A stretch of DNA of 64,000 nucleotides. It comes from Sedimenticola_A sp040506895. GTDB taxonomy: Bacteria > Pseudomonadota > Gammaproteobacteria > Chromatiales > Chromatiaceae. The stretch lies in NCBI GenBank assembly GCA_040506895.1, contig JBEVVY010000001.1, positions 2,046,001 to 2,110,000 on the forward strand, written 5' to 3'. The notes beneath the pieces are model-generated. The model had not been told where the DNA came from and did no database searches. It saw only the letters and a program-made list of their open reading frames with translations. Of the stretch, positions 41,657-49,762 are shown piece by piece (the stretch's first letter is position 1; the number at the start of each line of letters is the position of its first letter). The translations under genes were made by a program, and so were the position numbers.

Positions 41657-42646
41657 TTAAATACCGCTGACCGTGGCGGTGAACGAACCGCCGCTCGTCT
41701 GCTTCTGGATGATGTTTTCCCTGCGTACCTTTTGGTAACGCTGATCACGCATGGAGTCCAGCCGGTAGGCCGTATCGCTCAACAGCGGGGTAGATCTGGC
41801 GCTACCCCTGGTCAGTTCGATGAAATCCACGGTGAGCTTGGCGAAGTTGGCATCCTGCTGTGAACTGTCCTGGTAGTTGTTTCGACCCACCTCGACGGTA
41901 ACGCCGGGATAAAAGCTGCCCGCAAGGCTGTAACGTGTCCCCTTCAGATCCGTAGCGCCGTCGATCGCATTCCACTCGAAGTGCCTTGCATAAGCTCTTA
42001 CCGAGGGCATGTAGGGCAGGTCGACACCCACCTCCAGGTCATACCCGTCCATTGCCCTTTCGTTCAGTCCGTCACGGCCGGACCGCCAGCCCGAAAGCCC
42101 TTCATAGAAATTCATATTGAGTTCGGCAACGGAAGCACGCGCCTCAAGGCCTATGCTTGCCCTGCGGTGATCGTAGGGAAATTCGTGGTCATAGAAGGCG
42201 TTGGCACCCAGTAGCACCTTGTCATCCGAAACCAGCCAGCGGTAGCCCAACCCCAGGTTGATGGTACTGCGATCATCCGAATGGAAAATGCTTCCCTGGG
42301 TAAAGAGCAGTTCATGCTCATCCTCCACCAGGGGGACAAGGCCCAGCATTCCGAAGACCGGCTTGCCCTCGTGGGTTACCTGGGCACTCAGCTCGAAGGT
42401 GGGAATCCACTCATCGACCTGCCCTTCTGCAAGAGATGTTGCCCTGGAGAGGGCCTGGTTGACGACCTGGTTCCCAAGCTCTCCGGTACCGGAGGCTTGC
42501 GCCAGTTCGATTATGTTCCTGATGGCGGCTTCGGCAGGCTGATCTTCCGATGAGGCACTCTGCACCGAGAGGGATGCCAGAGACACCAGGACTGCGACGG
42601 AAACTGCGCCAGCCAACTCAAAACGCCTGCACGAATGATTTTCCAT
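41657..42646 (-). CDS. Inverse autotransporter (intimin/invasin-type) beta-barrel, no passenger
   Basis: A 329-aa outer-membrane protein: signal peptide (to about VQSAS), a helical part, then the inverse autotransporter barrel with GNQVVNQALSRATSLAEGQV, LGYRWLVSDDKVLLGANAFY, DHEFPYDHRRASIGLEAR, LSGWRSGRDG and FEWNAIDGA blocks, ending with the transition MRDQRYQKVRRENIIQKQ. In intimins the barrel is followed by Ig-like and lectin passenger domains; here only about 14 residues follow. The stop is clean and no frameshifted passenger lies behind it, only the secreted-protein gene. GGGGAG five bases upstream fixes the ATG at 42646. Confidence 0.85.
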   Translation of the reverse strand: MENHSCRRFELAGAVSVAVLVSLASLSVQSASSEDQPAEAAIRNIIELAQASGTGELGNQVVNQALSRATSLAEGQVDEWIPTFELSAQVTHEGKPVFGMLGLVPLVEDEHELLFTQGSIFHSDDRSTINLGLGYRWLVSDDKVLLGANAFYDHEFPYDHRRASIGLEARASVAELNMNFYEGLSGWRSGRDGLNERAMDGYDLEVGVDLPYMPSVRAYARHFEWNAIDGATDLKGTRYSLAGSFYPGVTVEVGRNNYQDSSQQDANFAKLTVDFIELTRGSARSTPLLSDTAYRLDSMRDQRYQKVRRENIIQKQTSGGSFTATVSGI

Positions 42647-42832
42647 TTGGCTCCCCTTGACCATAACTCCATATGGTTCTCACGGATATTACGACATACT
42701 GCACGAACACCCAAGCACCACCAGTCGTCCAGGAACGATCAATGGATGTTACTGAAAACCCGGTGCAGGGAGGTAGATTCTTGTCGCTGTTGATTATCGC
42801 TTTCCCGAAACAGATGATACGCTTCGGCCCAG

Positions 42833-43900
42833 TCAAACAAATCGCTTCTTGACGTATTCCGATGTCATGGCAGCCAGCAGGGCACTGTAGTTGAGATCGA
42901 ACACCAGTTCGTCACCCAGGTCCGCCTCCCCTTGGGCCGCGGTCACGTCAACCACCAGGTAGCCACTCGATGCACCGAGTATCCGCATGCCCGGGTCCCG
43001 GCACACCAACCCGTCTATGTCCGCATCCTCGCGACCGATATTGACCAGGGCCCGGAGCACGGTACCTCGCGGCTCGAACGACGGAGTGTGACCGAAGGCA
43101 TCCTCGGACCGCTCTCCCAGGGGAACCGAGGGTTTATGCTTGAGTTCAAGGATCTCACCGTGGAGCTGAAAGGCGTCCTGGAAGGTATCCGGCCATGGGT
43201 ACCTGCGGGTCGTCTCCCGACCCAGAAGTATCGCCTCGCCTATACGCGCGTGATTGATGCGTTCCGGCATCCTGCCGGCTGCGATCAGCTCCAGGCCGCT
43301 GGAGTTTATGCCCGAGAGCCACTTGAACCGGATATCGAATGTCGCCTCAATCTCATCTGCCAGCGTGACAAGCCGGTTCATCGTCTCCTCTGTTGGCACC
43401 ACGCCACCAAAGCAGGCGAGATTGGTACCGAGGCTCACAAGCCTGGTTCCCTGGCAGCCGATCACCTCCTCCACGACAGCCGGAAGATCGTCGGGCCATA
43501 TGCCCTCACGCAGGTCTCCAAGGTCCACCATCAGCATCACATCATGGACAAGCCCGCGCGCCAGTGCGGCATCGGAGATCGCCCTGATAACCACGGCTTC
43601 GGAATTGAGACTGAGCTGGGCGCCTGCAACCGCCTCCGACACACCCGTCAGTGGCGGAAGCCTCAGCAGCATGAAGGGCACCTCGATTCCCGCTTCGCGC
43701 AACCGCCTGATATTCTCGAAACGGGAGTCCGCTATGGAGCCCACACCACCCCGTATCATCGCCCTGGCGATCTGCGGGCTGCCGCAGGTCACCTTGGTCA
43801 CACCCGTCACCTCGATACCGTGATCTGCACACAGCCTCACGATGGTGCGCGCATTGTGTTCGATCTTCTCCAGGTCGATGGTGAGATAGGGGTAGGTCAT
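42833..43900 (-). CDS. orr: Ornithine racemase (alanine racemase-fold, PLP)
   Basis: A 355-aa type III PLP enzyme. The N-terminal YLTIDLEKIEHNARTI strand and GVTKVTCGSP block give the PLP lysine; the barrel continues to a C-terminal beta domain (GMRILGASSGYLVVDVT). Position at the end of the ord-ortAB-oraSE cluster points to L- to D-ornithine conversion, which feeds the D-ornithine-specific aminomutase. The start follows oraE by 3 bases. Alternative: another amino acid racemase of the same family, but context favours ornithine. Confidence 0.88.
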   Translation of the reverse strand: MTYPYLTIDLEKIEHNARTIVRLCADHGIEVTGVTKVTCGSPQIARAMIRGGVGSIADSRFENIRRLREAGIEVPFMLLRLPPLTGVSEAVAGAQLSLNSEAVVIRAISDAALARGLVHDVMLMVDLGDLREGIWPDDLPAVVEEVIGCQGTRLVSLGTNLACFGGVVPTEETMNRLVTLADEIEATFDIRFKWLSGINSSGLELIAAGRMPERINHARIGEAILLGRETTRRYPWPDTFQDAFQLHGEILELKHKPSVPLGERSEDAFGHTPSFEPRGTVLRALVNIGREDADIDGLVCRDPGMRILGASSGYLVVDVTAAQGEADLGDELVFDLNYSALLAAMTSEYVKKRFV

Positions 43901-43903
43901 TTT

Positions 43904-46096
43904 CTAGACACCCCTCTCCTTCAATGCCTCGACCAGAAAGCTGGCCACATCCCAACCCCGGGTTCCGCGACCGAAACCCGCATCCATTCCGCATTCACGG
44001 GCCAGTTCATCGGACACGTGGGCGCCCCCCGATACCAGCAGCAGCCTGTCACGCACACCCCGCTCCCTGGCCATACGATCGAGATTGAGCATGTGGGTCT
44101 TGTGAATGTCGCCATGGGTGACAACGGTCGATACCAGAACCGCGGACGCCGCCTGCCTGTCCGCCTCCTCGAGCACCTCTTCAACGGGCACCGAGGTGCC
44201 CATGTCATGACAGATGAAGCCGTACTTCTCGATGCCGCCGTGCTTGATATCGAGTATCTCGTGCAGCCCGACGGAGTGCTCATCCTCACCCACCGTGGCC
44301 GCGATGACATGGACTTCCCTCGGCCTGACCCACGCCTCGATCTCGCTCTCGCTCAGCAGCTGCACGCGCTTTTCTTCGGGTAGCAGATCGATGCGCATGG
44401 GGATATCGAAAACCCCCTTGATCTCGAACAGGCTGCCCTCTGCCGGATGCATGATGCGCCGGCTGATCACCTCGGGCTCCTGCAGCCCCATGTGACGTAC
44501 CATCTCGAGTGCCGCCGCCTCGGCCACCTCGGGAGGTTCGGGAACGAAGAGGGTGACACAGACCACCCCGTCGCCATGTTTCTCAACCTCAGGAAACACC
44601 AGGCCGGCATCCCGGTCTGAGAGGGTCCTGGCCAGGCGCAGGTCGACGTTGTCTGCAGGATCCTGCTCATCGACATACTGGATCTTTTCGGGGTTGCAGA
44701 GACTGCAGCCGCCATGCGCATCGCACACCCTGCCCTCGGCATCGGCATAGCTGTTGTTGCCGAAATGGCTACAGACCGGCGCACCGTAATCGGCCTCTCT
44801 CGGTATCACGGTGCCAGCACCGTCACCGCCAGCCGGATCACGGCTGATGCCGTCTCCCTTCCGTTCGGGAAAGAAGCCCTGGTCAACGAACATACCCGCC
44901 TCCACAGCCTTGTAGTAGCCACCCAGCTCGACGATCTCCTCCAGGAACAGCACTGCCCGCTCCTTCAGTTCCCGCGCCTGCTCCCGCAACTCCCCCTCGT
45001 CCTTCAGCGCCACCTGTTCCAGAATGCCATCCAGCCCCATCAGGGCCTGGCGGGTGGTATTCACGCCTGCAATATTGTTGTAGTGCCAGGGGATGTTGCG
45101 CCCCTCGTCCGGGGTGATGCTGCTCTGGATATCGGCGGATGTAAGACGCGACACCAGGGTATCCAGCACATGGGAGACGATGGTCTCCTGGGTGTCGGTC
45201 TCCATGTAGCGGGTATTCTGCTGGGCGCGAAAACGGAAACCCGTGAACAGTTCGCGCAGTGCCACGGCATAGGGAAGGTCGAGACGCATCTTCGGTGCAG
45301 GAGGTGCCATGGGGGGCACCGTGGAGAGTGCTATCAACGCCCTGGGCATGCCCGCCGCAAGCGAGTACTGGCAGTTTATGGCGTGTTGCACAAACAGCTC
45401 CGGCGTCACCTTCCACGCCTCCTTTGCGGTGGCATTGGCATTGTGTGCGCCATCCAGCTGCAGGATACCGCCATCGGCGAGAATACGCTTGGCCTCGGCA
45501 GCATCGACAAAGGAGCGGTGCATATTGATATCACGGTACAGCACGTTGTACTGGGGGTCCTGGTGGGCACCATTGACCCCCTCCTCCGAAAAGAGCACCG
45601 CCATCTCGGGTCCTGCAAGACCGCTCACGTAGGAGTGAAAATTGATCGGGCGCCCCACCTCTTCTTCTATGGCATCGAGGGCCTTGCGTGATGCCCTGAT
45701 CTGTTTACGGGTTACCGGTATGCCTCCAGTACCTTCAGGTGTGCCCTCTATCAGGCCATCGAAATGGGATTGACCGGTGGTCCGGATCACCATGATGTGA
45801 TCGGCCCCGTGCCAGGCCGCCATGCGCATGCGGCGCAGGTCGTCCTCGAAACGTCCCGATGCGATCTCGGTGGTGATGACATAGTCGCACTGGGGATCGA
45901 TTCCGCCGAAGTAGTGGGCGGCAGGCAGGGGAACGGAAAGGTCAAGCCCGTCGGATGCATCCTTGTAGACGAATGGGCCGAGCTGCTGATCTTCGAGCTT
46001 GCGCCGCCAGGTCCAGCCCTTGCGCTTGGGGCGGTAGAGGTGGAGATCCCTGAGAACCTCCTCGATATCCAGTTTACGGTCGGGGGAGAGCTTCAT
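43904..46096 (-). CDS. oraE: D-ornithine 4,5-aminomutase, large subunit E
   Basis: A 730-aa subunit of the adenosylcobalamin- and PLP-dependent mutase that turns D-ornithine into 2,4-diaminopentanoate. The TIM-barrel part opens with LDIEEVLRDLHLYRPKRKGW. The C-terminal ~130 residues are a Rossmann B12 domain with the DEHSVG form of DxHxxG, VLVSTVVTHGD and LLLVSGGAHVSDELA. The conserved SLCNPEKIQYVDE-like stretch is present. It overlaps oraS by four bases. Needs cobalamin, whose synthesis is not seen in the window. Confidence 0.95.
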   Translation of the reverse strand: MKLSPDRKLDIEEVLRDLHLYRPKRKGWTWRRKLEDQQLGPFVYKDASDGLDLSVPLPAAHYFGGIDPQCDYVITTEIASGRFEDDLRRMRMAAWHGADHIMVIRTTGQSHFDGLIEGTPEGTGGIPVTRKQIRASRKALDAIEEEVGRPINFHSYVSGLAGPEMAVLFSEEGVNGAHQDPQYNVLYRDINMHRSFVDAAEAKRILADGGILQLDGAHNANATAKEAWKVTPELFVQHAINCQYSLAAGMPRALIALSTVPPMAPPAPKMRLDLPYAVALRELFTGFRFRAQQNTRYMETDTQETIVSHVLDTLVSRLTSADIQSSITPDEGRNIPWHYNNIAGVNTTRQALMGLDGILEQVALKDEGELREQARELKERAVLFLEEIVELGGYYKAVEAGMFVDQGFFPERKGDGISRDPAGGDGAGTVIPREADYGAPVCSHFGNNSYADAEGRVCDAHGGCSLCNPEKIQYVDEQDPADNVDLRLARTLSDRDAGLVFPEVEKHGDGVVCVTLFVPEPPEVAEAAALEMVRHMGLQEPEVISRRIMHPAEGSLFEIKGVFDIPMRIDLLPEEKRVQLLSESEIEAWVRPREVHVIAATVGEDEHSVGLHEILDIKHGGIEKYGFICHDMGTSVPVEEVLEEADRQAASAVLVSTVVTHGDIHKTHMLNLDRMARERGVRDRLLLVSGGAHVSDELARECGMDAGFGRGTRGWDVASFLVEALKERGV

Positions 46097-46446
46097 AGGG
46101 GCAGATCCTCCCAGTAACGCCCGGCCAAAAGTGCCGCGCCTGCCTCGGCGACTGAAATGTCCCTCGATCTGGCCAGCTCCAGCACCAGCCGCCCTGCCCC
46201 GTGACCGAGCAACCCCCGATGATGCATGCGATCCACCAGCGCCTTGGCATCCATGCTATTGAAACCCATACGCAGCAACACCGACCGTTCGATTGCCGGC
46301 GTGGTATGGGTGCGGGCCTCCTCCACCAGGGGGCTGACGATATCTTCCACCAGGCGCCAGAAGCGGGCATGCAGTTCATCATCGGTCAAACCGCTCAGAC
46401 GCTGCCTGCGTGCATTGAAATCGTCAGGACGCTCCATCCCCTTCAT
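46093..46446 (-). CDS. oraS: D-ornithine 4,5-aminomutase, small subunit S
   Basis: A 117-aa helical subunit that stabilises OraE. Recognised by RPDDFNARRQRLSGLTDDEL, RTHTTPAIERSVLLRMGF and the C-terminal GRLVLELARSRD block, and by its position. AGGAG seven bases before the first ATG supports that start, giving a 23-base overlap with the end of ortB and a four-base overlap with oraE: tightly coupled translation. Confidence 0.93.
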   Translation of the reverse strand: MKGMERPDDFNARRQRLSGLTDDELHARFWRLVEDIVSPLVEEARTHTTPAIERSVLLRMGFNSMDAKALVDRMHHRGLLGHGAGRLVLELARSRDISVAEAGAALLAGRYWEDLPL

Positions 46447-47848
46447 CGATCATCTCCTGAACCTGTTCCTTGTCACTGCGTGTTTCGATAGCGAGAAAAG
46501 CGACATCTTCTTCACCGAGTTCGACCCCCTCGGGCACCGTCTCCATGGCATTATGGACGTAAGTGCGACGCAGATGCCCGAGATCCACATCCAGCACCGA
46601 GACCTGGGAGGGGTGCGCGGGTATCACGATCCGTTCTCCCGGCAGGTTCTTCCACGGGTCACCGCGAGACACTTCGATACCCATCTGTCTCGCCATATTG
46701 AGCTGGGCCAGGGGGTGCTTGCCCGCCCCTGTGTACTCGGTCTCCTGGACCACCAGGATCTGTTCCCTGTCCATCTTCTGCACCATGGCAAAGGCAGCCG
46801 CCAGGGAGGTGTTGCCGGCGGGCCCCCGCTCCATGCCTTCCAGCACCGCCAGCAGCTGGGTCATGTAGAACACCTCACCCTGGGTGACCGTCACGAAACG
46901 GTCGAGATAACGCAGTGGCCGCGCCGCATTGCGCGGTACGTCCGCCCGATCCGGCCAGCTGGTGAACGGCATTGAGAAACCGGTGTGGCCGGTGGTGAAT
47001 GACTTGCGGTTGAAGTCACGGTCCGAGGCCATGTGCAGTCCAGCGAGATCCACGCTGGCACCCACCATCCCGGTTGCAGTGGCACCGGCCTTGATCAACC
47101 CCCTGGCGGTGCCGGTGACGTTACCCCCACCGGCGTGGGTGGCGATCACCACGTCAGGAAAGCGACCGCAGCGTTCTAACACCTGCTCGGCCAACTCATA
47201 ACCGAGCGTCTCGATACCGAGAATCGAATAGGGCGTGTAGAGCGACGCGTTGAAATAACCGGTCTCCTCGAGCACCTGGAGAAAGACATAGAAGAGTTCA
47301 GGGCCCACGGAAAGGCGTATCACCTCCGCGCCATAGGCTTCACAGGCCCGGGTCTTCTCCGCAATCTCGGGCTGGGCGATGCGCTGACTGTCGAAAGCCT
47401 CCTGCACCACGATGCATTTGAGACCCGCCTTGGCCGCCTGGGAGGCCACCGCGGCGCCGTAGTTGCCACTGGTCGCCGCCACCACCCCCGCGTAGCCCTG
47501 CTTCGCCGCCTCGTGCACCGAGAGGGATGCACGGCGATCCTTGAACGAGCCCGAAGGATTGGCCGCCTCGTCCTTGACGAAGATCCGCGCACCTTTCCCC
47601 GGCAGGGCAATACGACGCGCCAGCGCCGTGATGTTAGGCAGCTCCACCAGGGGGGTGTTGCCCACAGCCGTCTGCTGCTGTATGCCGAACACCTGGCCGA
47701 TGTCGTAGCCCGGATCGGCCATCATCCGCTCGTAGTCGAAAGAGAGCAGTCCGGTTGCGTATTGCCCGTAGTCGATACCCACCGAAGCGCGCATGATCTC
47801 GTTGCGTCGATCCATAACGGCCTGGTAACTGCGCGTATCACTCATCAT
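46424..47848 (-). CDS. ortB: 2-amino-4-oxopentanoate thiolase, beta (PLP) subunit
   Basis: A 474-aa fold type II PLP enzyme, threonine-synthase-like: NPSGSFKDRRASLS holds the PLP lysine, ATSGNYGAAVASQAA follows, and THAGGGNVTGTARG is the phosphate loop. With OrtA it cleaves 2-amino-4-oxopentanoate with CoA into acetyl-CoA and alanine. The reading frame begins in the end of ortA (ATG at 47848 or the next codon) and runs into the start of oraS. Confidence 0.93.
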   Translation of the reverse strand: MMSDTRSYQAVMDRRNEIMRASVGIDYGQYATGLLSFDYERMMADPGYDIGQVFGIQQQTAVGNTPLVELPNITALARRIALPGKGARIFVKDEAANPSGSFKDRRASLSVHEAAKQGYAGVVAATSGNYGAAVASQAAKAGLKCIVVQEAFDSQRIAQPEIAEKTRACEAYGAEVIRLSVGPELFYVFLQVLEETGYFNASLYTPYSILGIETLGYELAEQVLERCGRFPDVVIATHAGGGNVTGTARGLIKAGATATGMVGASVDLAGLHMASDRDFNRKSFTTGHTGFSMPFTSWPDRADVPRNAARPLRYLDRFVTVTQGEVFYMTQLLAVLEGMERGPAGNTSLAAAFAMVQKMDREQILVVQETEYTGAGKHPLAQLNMARQMGIEVSRGDPWKNLPGERIVIPAHPSQVSVLDVDLGHLRRTYVHNAMETVPEGVELGEEDVAFLAIETRSDKEQVQEMIDEGDGAS

Positions 47849-48155
47849 CCGCCTCCCCGCCGCAGAGCAGCGCTCTCACTTCCGAGGCGATATTATTCAG
47901 CTCCGGTATCTGTTCCCCGAAGCTGTGCGCGTAACGGGGGCTGGCATCCACCAGCAGACCCTTCAGCCTTCGGCCCGTCACCGTTTCGATCACCGCCATG
48001 TCATCCTGTGCGGCGGACTCGACAAGAAATCCCTTCACGCGCATCACCAGCGGCAGTTGCCGGGTATCGTCAGGTACCTGGGGGGCCCGCTCAGCTGCCC
48101 TGAGCACGATACGCTCGATCTCCACCCAGGTTCCCTTCTTGATCAGATGGTCCAT
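47838..48155 (-). CDS. ortA: 2-amino-4-oxopentanoate thiolase, alpha subunit
   Basis: A 105-aa subunit with the family blocks KKGTWVEIERIVLRAAERAPQ, LPLVMRVKGFLV and VIETVTGRRLKG, lying between ord and ortB as in clostridial clusters. The start ATG is 2 bases after the ord stop; the ribosome site is GGGAG in the ord end. An in-frame TTG two codons upstream is not needed. Confidence 0.92.
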   Translation of the reverse strand: MDHLIKKGTWVEIERIVLRAAERAPQVPDDTRQLPLVMRVKGFLVESAAQDDMAVIETVTGRRLKGLLVDASPRYAHSFGEQIPELNNIASEVRALLCGGEADDE

Positions 48156-48157
48156 CC

Positions 48158-49210
48158 TCAACTCCCCCTGCCGTGGAGCCTGTGCCGAAGATCTCCGAGG
48201 ATTGCCGATGGGACAGGCAGATCGGCCATGCTGTAAAGCCCCGGCCGGGCATCCAGCACTCTCGGGATCATATTCACCGCCAGGGAAACGGTGGCCTTGC
48301 CACCGGCGATCTCCGGACGTACCGACAGGTGTACCGGCGGCGTCCCATCAATACGGATCTCATCGCCGGTCTCCACCCCTTCGAGTTGGGGGTGGATCTG
48401 CTGTGGATGAACAAGCTCGATGACAGGCTGCCCATCGACATAGGCCACGGCACTGTGATGGCAGCCAGCCACCTCACCGGGTTCAACCCTGACAAAGGGC
48501 GTCTCACGCACGACGGAGGAGACAATCGGCTCCCGACGCTCCTCGATATGTTGAATCTGCCAACCCAGGGCATCGGCAATCATGTGAAGTGACTCCCGGA
48601 AACCGAAGTGCCCAGCCACGGCACCGGATCCGACACCGTCCATGAACGCTTTCGGCGTCAGGCCGACACCCTGTGCATTGAGTACCGACGGGCCGTAGGG
48701 CGACAGATCGTTGACCCTCTCTGCAGTAATCGACCTGATGTCGGAACAGACACCGCTCAGGGCAATAACAAGCAGATCGAGCACGAATCCGGGATTGACC
48801 CCGGTACCCAGCAACGAAACCCCGTTGGCAATCGCCAGACCTTTCAGCTCCTCCGCGATCACCTCGGAGCTGGCGGCAGGCCAGGCCATCTCCTCGGCAA
48901 TGGAGATCAGGTTCACCCCCTGGCCGAGTACACTCCTCGCCTCGCCGGCCGCATCCTCCAGCCGGGAGCAGGTCGCCTGGATGGCGATATCCGGTTTCAC
49001 CTGTCGCAACAGGGAGGGAAGATCATTGCTCACGGCAATGCCGATATCCTCCTGGTGCCCTATCGCCTGCCCCAGGTCCATTCCTGCACGCCCACCTCTC
49101 CTGGCAAACCCACCGACAAGACGTACCCCCTCTTTCTCGAGCAGCAGGCGCGCAATACCCGACCCCATCTGGCCCGTCCCAAGGATCACTACACGGACAG
49201 GATCGACCAT
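48158..49210 (-). CDS. ord: 2,4-diaminopentanoate dehydrogenase
   Basis: A 350-aa NAD(P)-dependent dehydrogenase that deaminates 2,4-diaminopentanoate to 2-amino-4-oxopentanoate. The Rossmann start VRVVILGTGQMGSGIARLL is followed by the DapB-like catalytic part (GVSLLGTGVNPGFVLDLL). First gene of the ornithine cluster ord-ortA-ortB-oraS-oraE-orr. The ATG at 49210 has a near-perfect GGAGG eight bases upstream; the frame stays open to a GTG at 49249. Confidence 0.93.
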   Translation of the reverse strand: MVDPVRVVILGTGQMGSGIARLLLEKEGVRLVGGFARRGGRAGMDLGQAIGHQEDIGIAVSNDLPSLLRQVKPDIAIQATCSRLEDAAGEARSVLGQGVNLISIAEEMAWPAASSEVIAEELKGLAIANGVSLLGTGVNPGFVLDLLVIALSGVCSDIRSITAERVNDLSPYGPSVLNAQGVGLTPKAFMDGVGSGAVAGHFGFRESLHMIADALGWQIQHIEERREPIVSSVVRETPFVRVEPGEVAGCHHSAVAYVDGQPVIELVHPQQIHPQLEGVETGDEIRIDGTPPVHLSVRPEIAGGKATVSLAVNMIPRVLDARPGLYSMADLPVPSAILGDLRHRLHGRGS

Positions 49211-49472
49211 ATCACCGTCCTCCATCGGCACCTGTTTGGTTTCCGTCACTGCCCCGACCGTGGGTGCCTCTCTTAACTATAAGATTAGTATAGAGTTTGA
49301 ATGAGAAAGATAGATTTGGCAGCTGGACGAGAGGCGGGTTGCAGGGAACCAGGGGGCGACCGTCCATTTCAACAGCCAGTCGCATATGGCAGCACCCCCC
49401 CGAAGTCACAGAATATTCACATCAACCTGGTATAAAACCCCTGTAATTCATTAGCTTGACGGGAGTAGCTCA
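49211..49472. other. Intergenic region between ord and the acidic peptide gene
   Basis: 260 bases with the divergent control regions of ord and the small acidic gene. A T/A-rich patch at 49272-49315 on the ord side is a likely promoter location. No gene or repeat seen. Confidence 0.4.
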
Positions 49473-49577
49473 TTGGATAATGCATTCGACTTCGAACTTG
49501 AAGAGTACGAAGAGATCGACCTGGACGACTTCGATGACGATGAGGACGAGGAGGAAGAGGAGTCTTTCCATGACTGA
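49473..49577 (+). CDS. 34-aa very acidic peptide
   Basis: A micro-gene starting with TTG, with GGGAG seven bases upstream, and ending in TGA. The product, LDNAFDFELEEYEEIDLDD then FDDDEDEEEEESFHD, has about 20 Asp/Glu in 34 residues and no basic residue except one His. This is beyond what chance codons give, but repetitive GAC/GAG codons could also reflect simple sequence. Possible roles are nucleic-acid mimicry or metal binding. A promoter-like element and a structured region follow. No family recognised. Confidence 0.5.
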   Translation: MDNAFDFELEEYEEIDLDDFDDDEDEEEEESFHD

Positions 49578-49610
49578 TCACACTGCCTTGCAGGAATGTG
49601 AAACGCATCA

Positions 49611-49639
49611 TTGCAGGGATCCGGTTTTGGACCTATATA
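49611..49639 (+). promoter_or_regulatory. Promoter-like element upstream of a structured region
   Basis: -35 TTGCAG (49611-49616), 17-base spacer, -10 TATATA (49634-49639). Transcription would start near 49647 and read away from the acidic gene toward the hairpin structure. Confidence 0.4.
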
Positions 49640-49646
49640 TAAATTG

Positions 49647-49762
49647 TAGAGAGAAGCTTTTTGTAAGGTTACGAACCGGGAGAGTGGTTAGTACCTAACA
49701 GGCCCACAAGCAGTTTGCGGGCAGGTAGAGGCGCCATCAGCCAGGCTAGCCGCTCTCCTTTT
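49647..49762 (+). ncRNA. Candidate structured small RNA
   Basis: The closing stem GGAGAGTGGTTAG (49679-49691) with CTAGCCGCTCTCC (49746-49758) pairs over 13 positions including two G-U, and is followed by TTTT. Inside are a GCCCACA/TGCGGGC hairpin (49702-49722) and a GGCGCC word. With the promoter-like element upstream it looks like a ~110-base transcript ending in its own terminator, antisense to the last codons of rsmI. Not RNase P RNA: its conserved cores are absent. Function unknown. Confidence 0.35.

Noticed and set aside
42932..44383. 483-codon open frame opposite orr and oraE
   Set aside because: Crosses the junction of two well-supported genes on the other strand and has no protein-like features.
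49578..49745. RNase P RNA gene, which often lies near rsmI in gammaproteobacteria
   Set aside because: The gap is too short and lacks the conserved GAGGAAAGTCCGGGCTC core.
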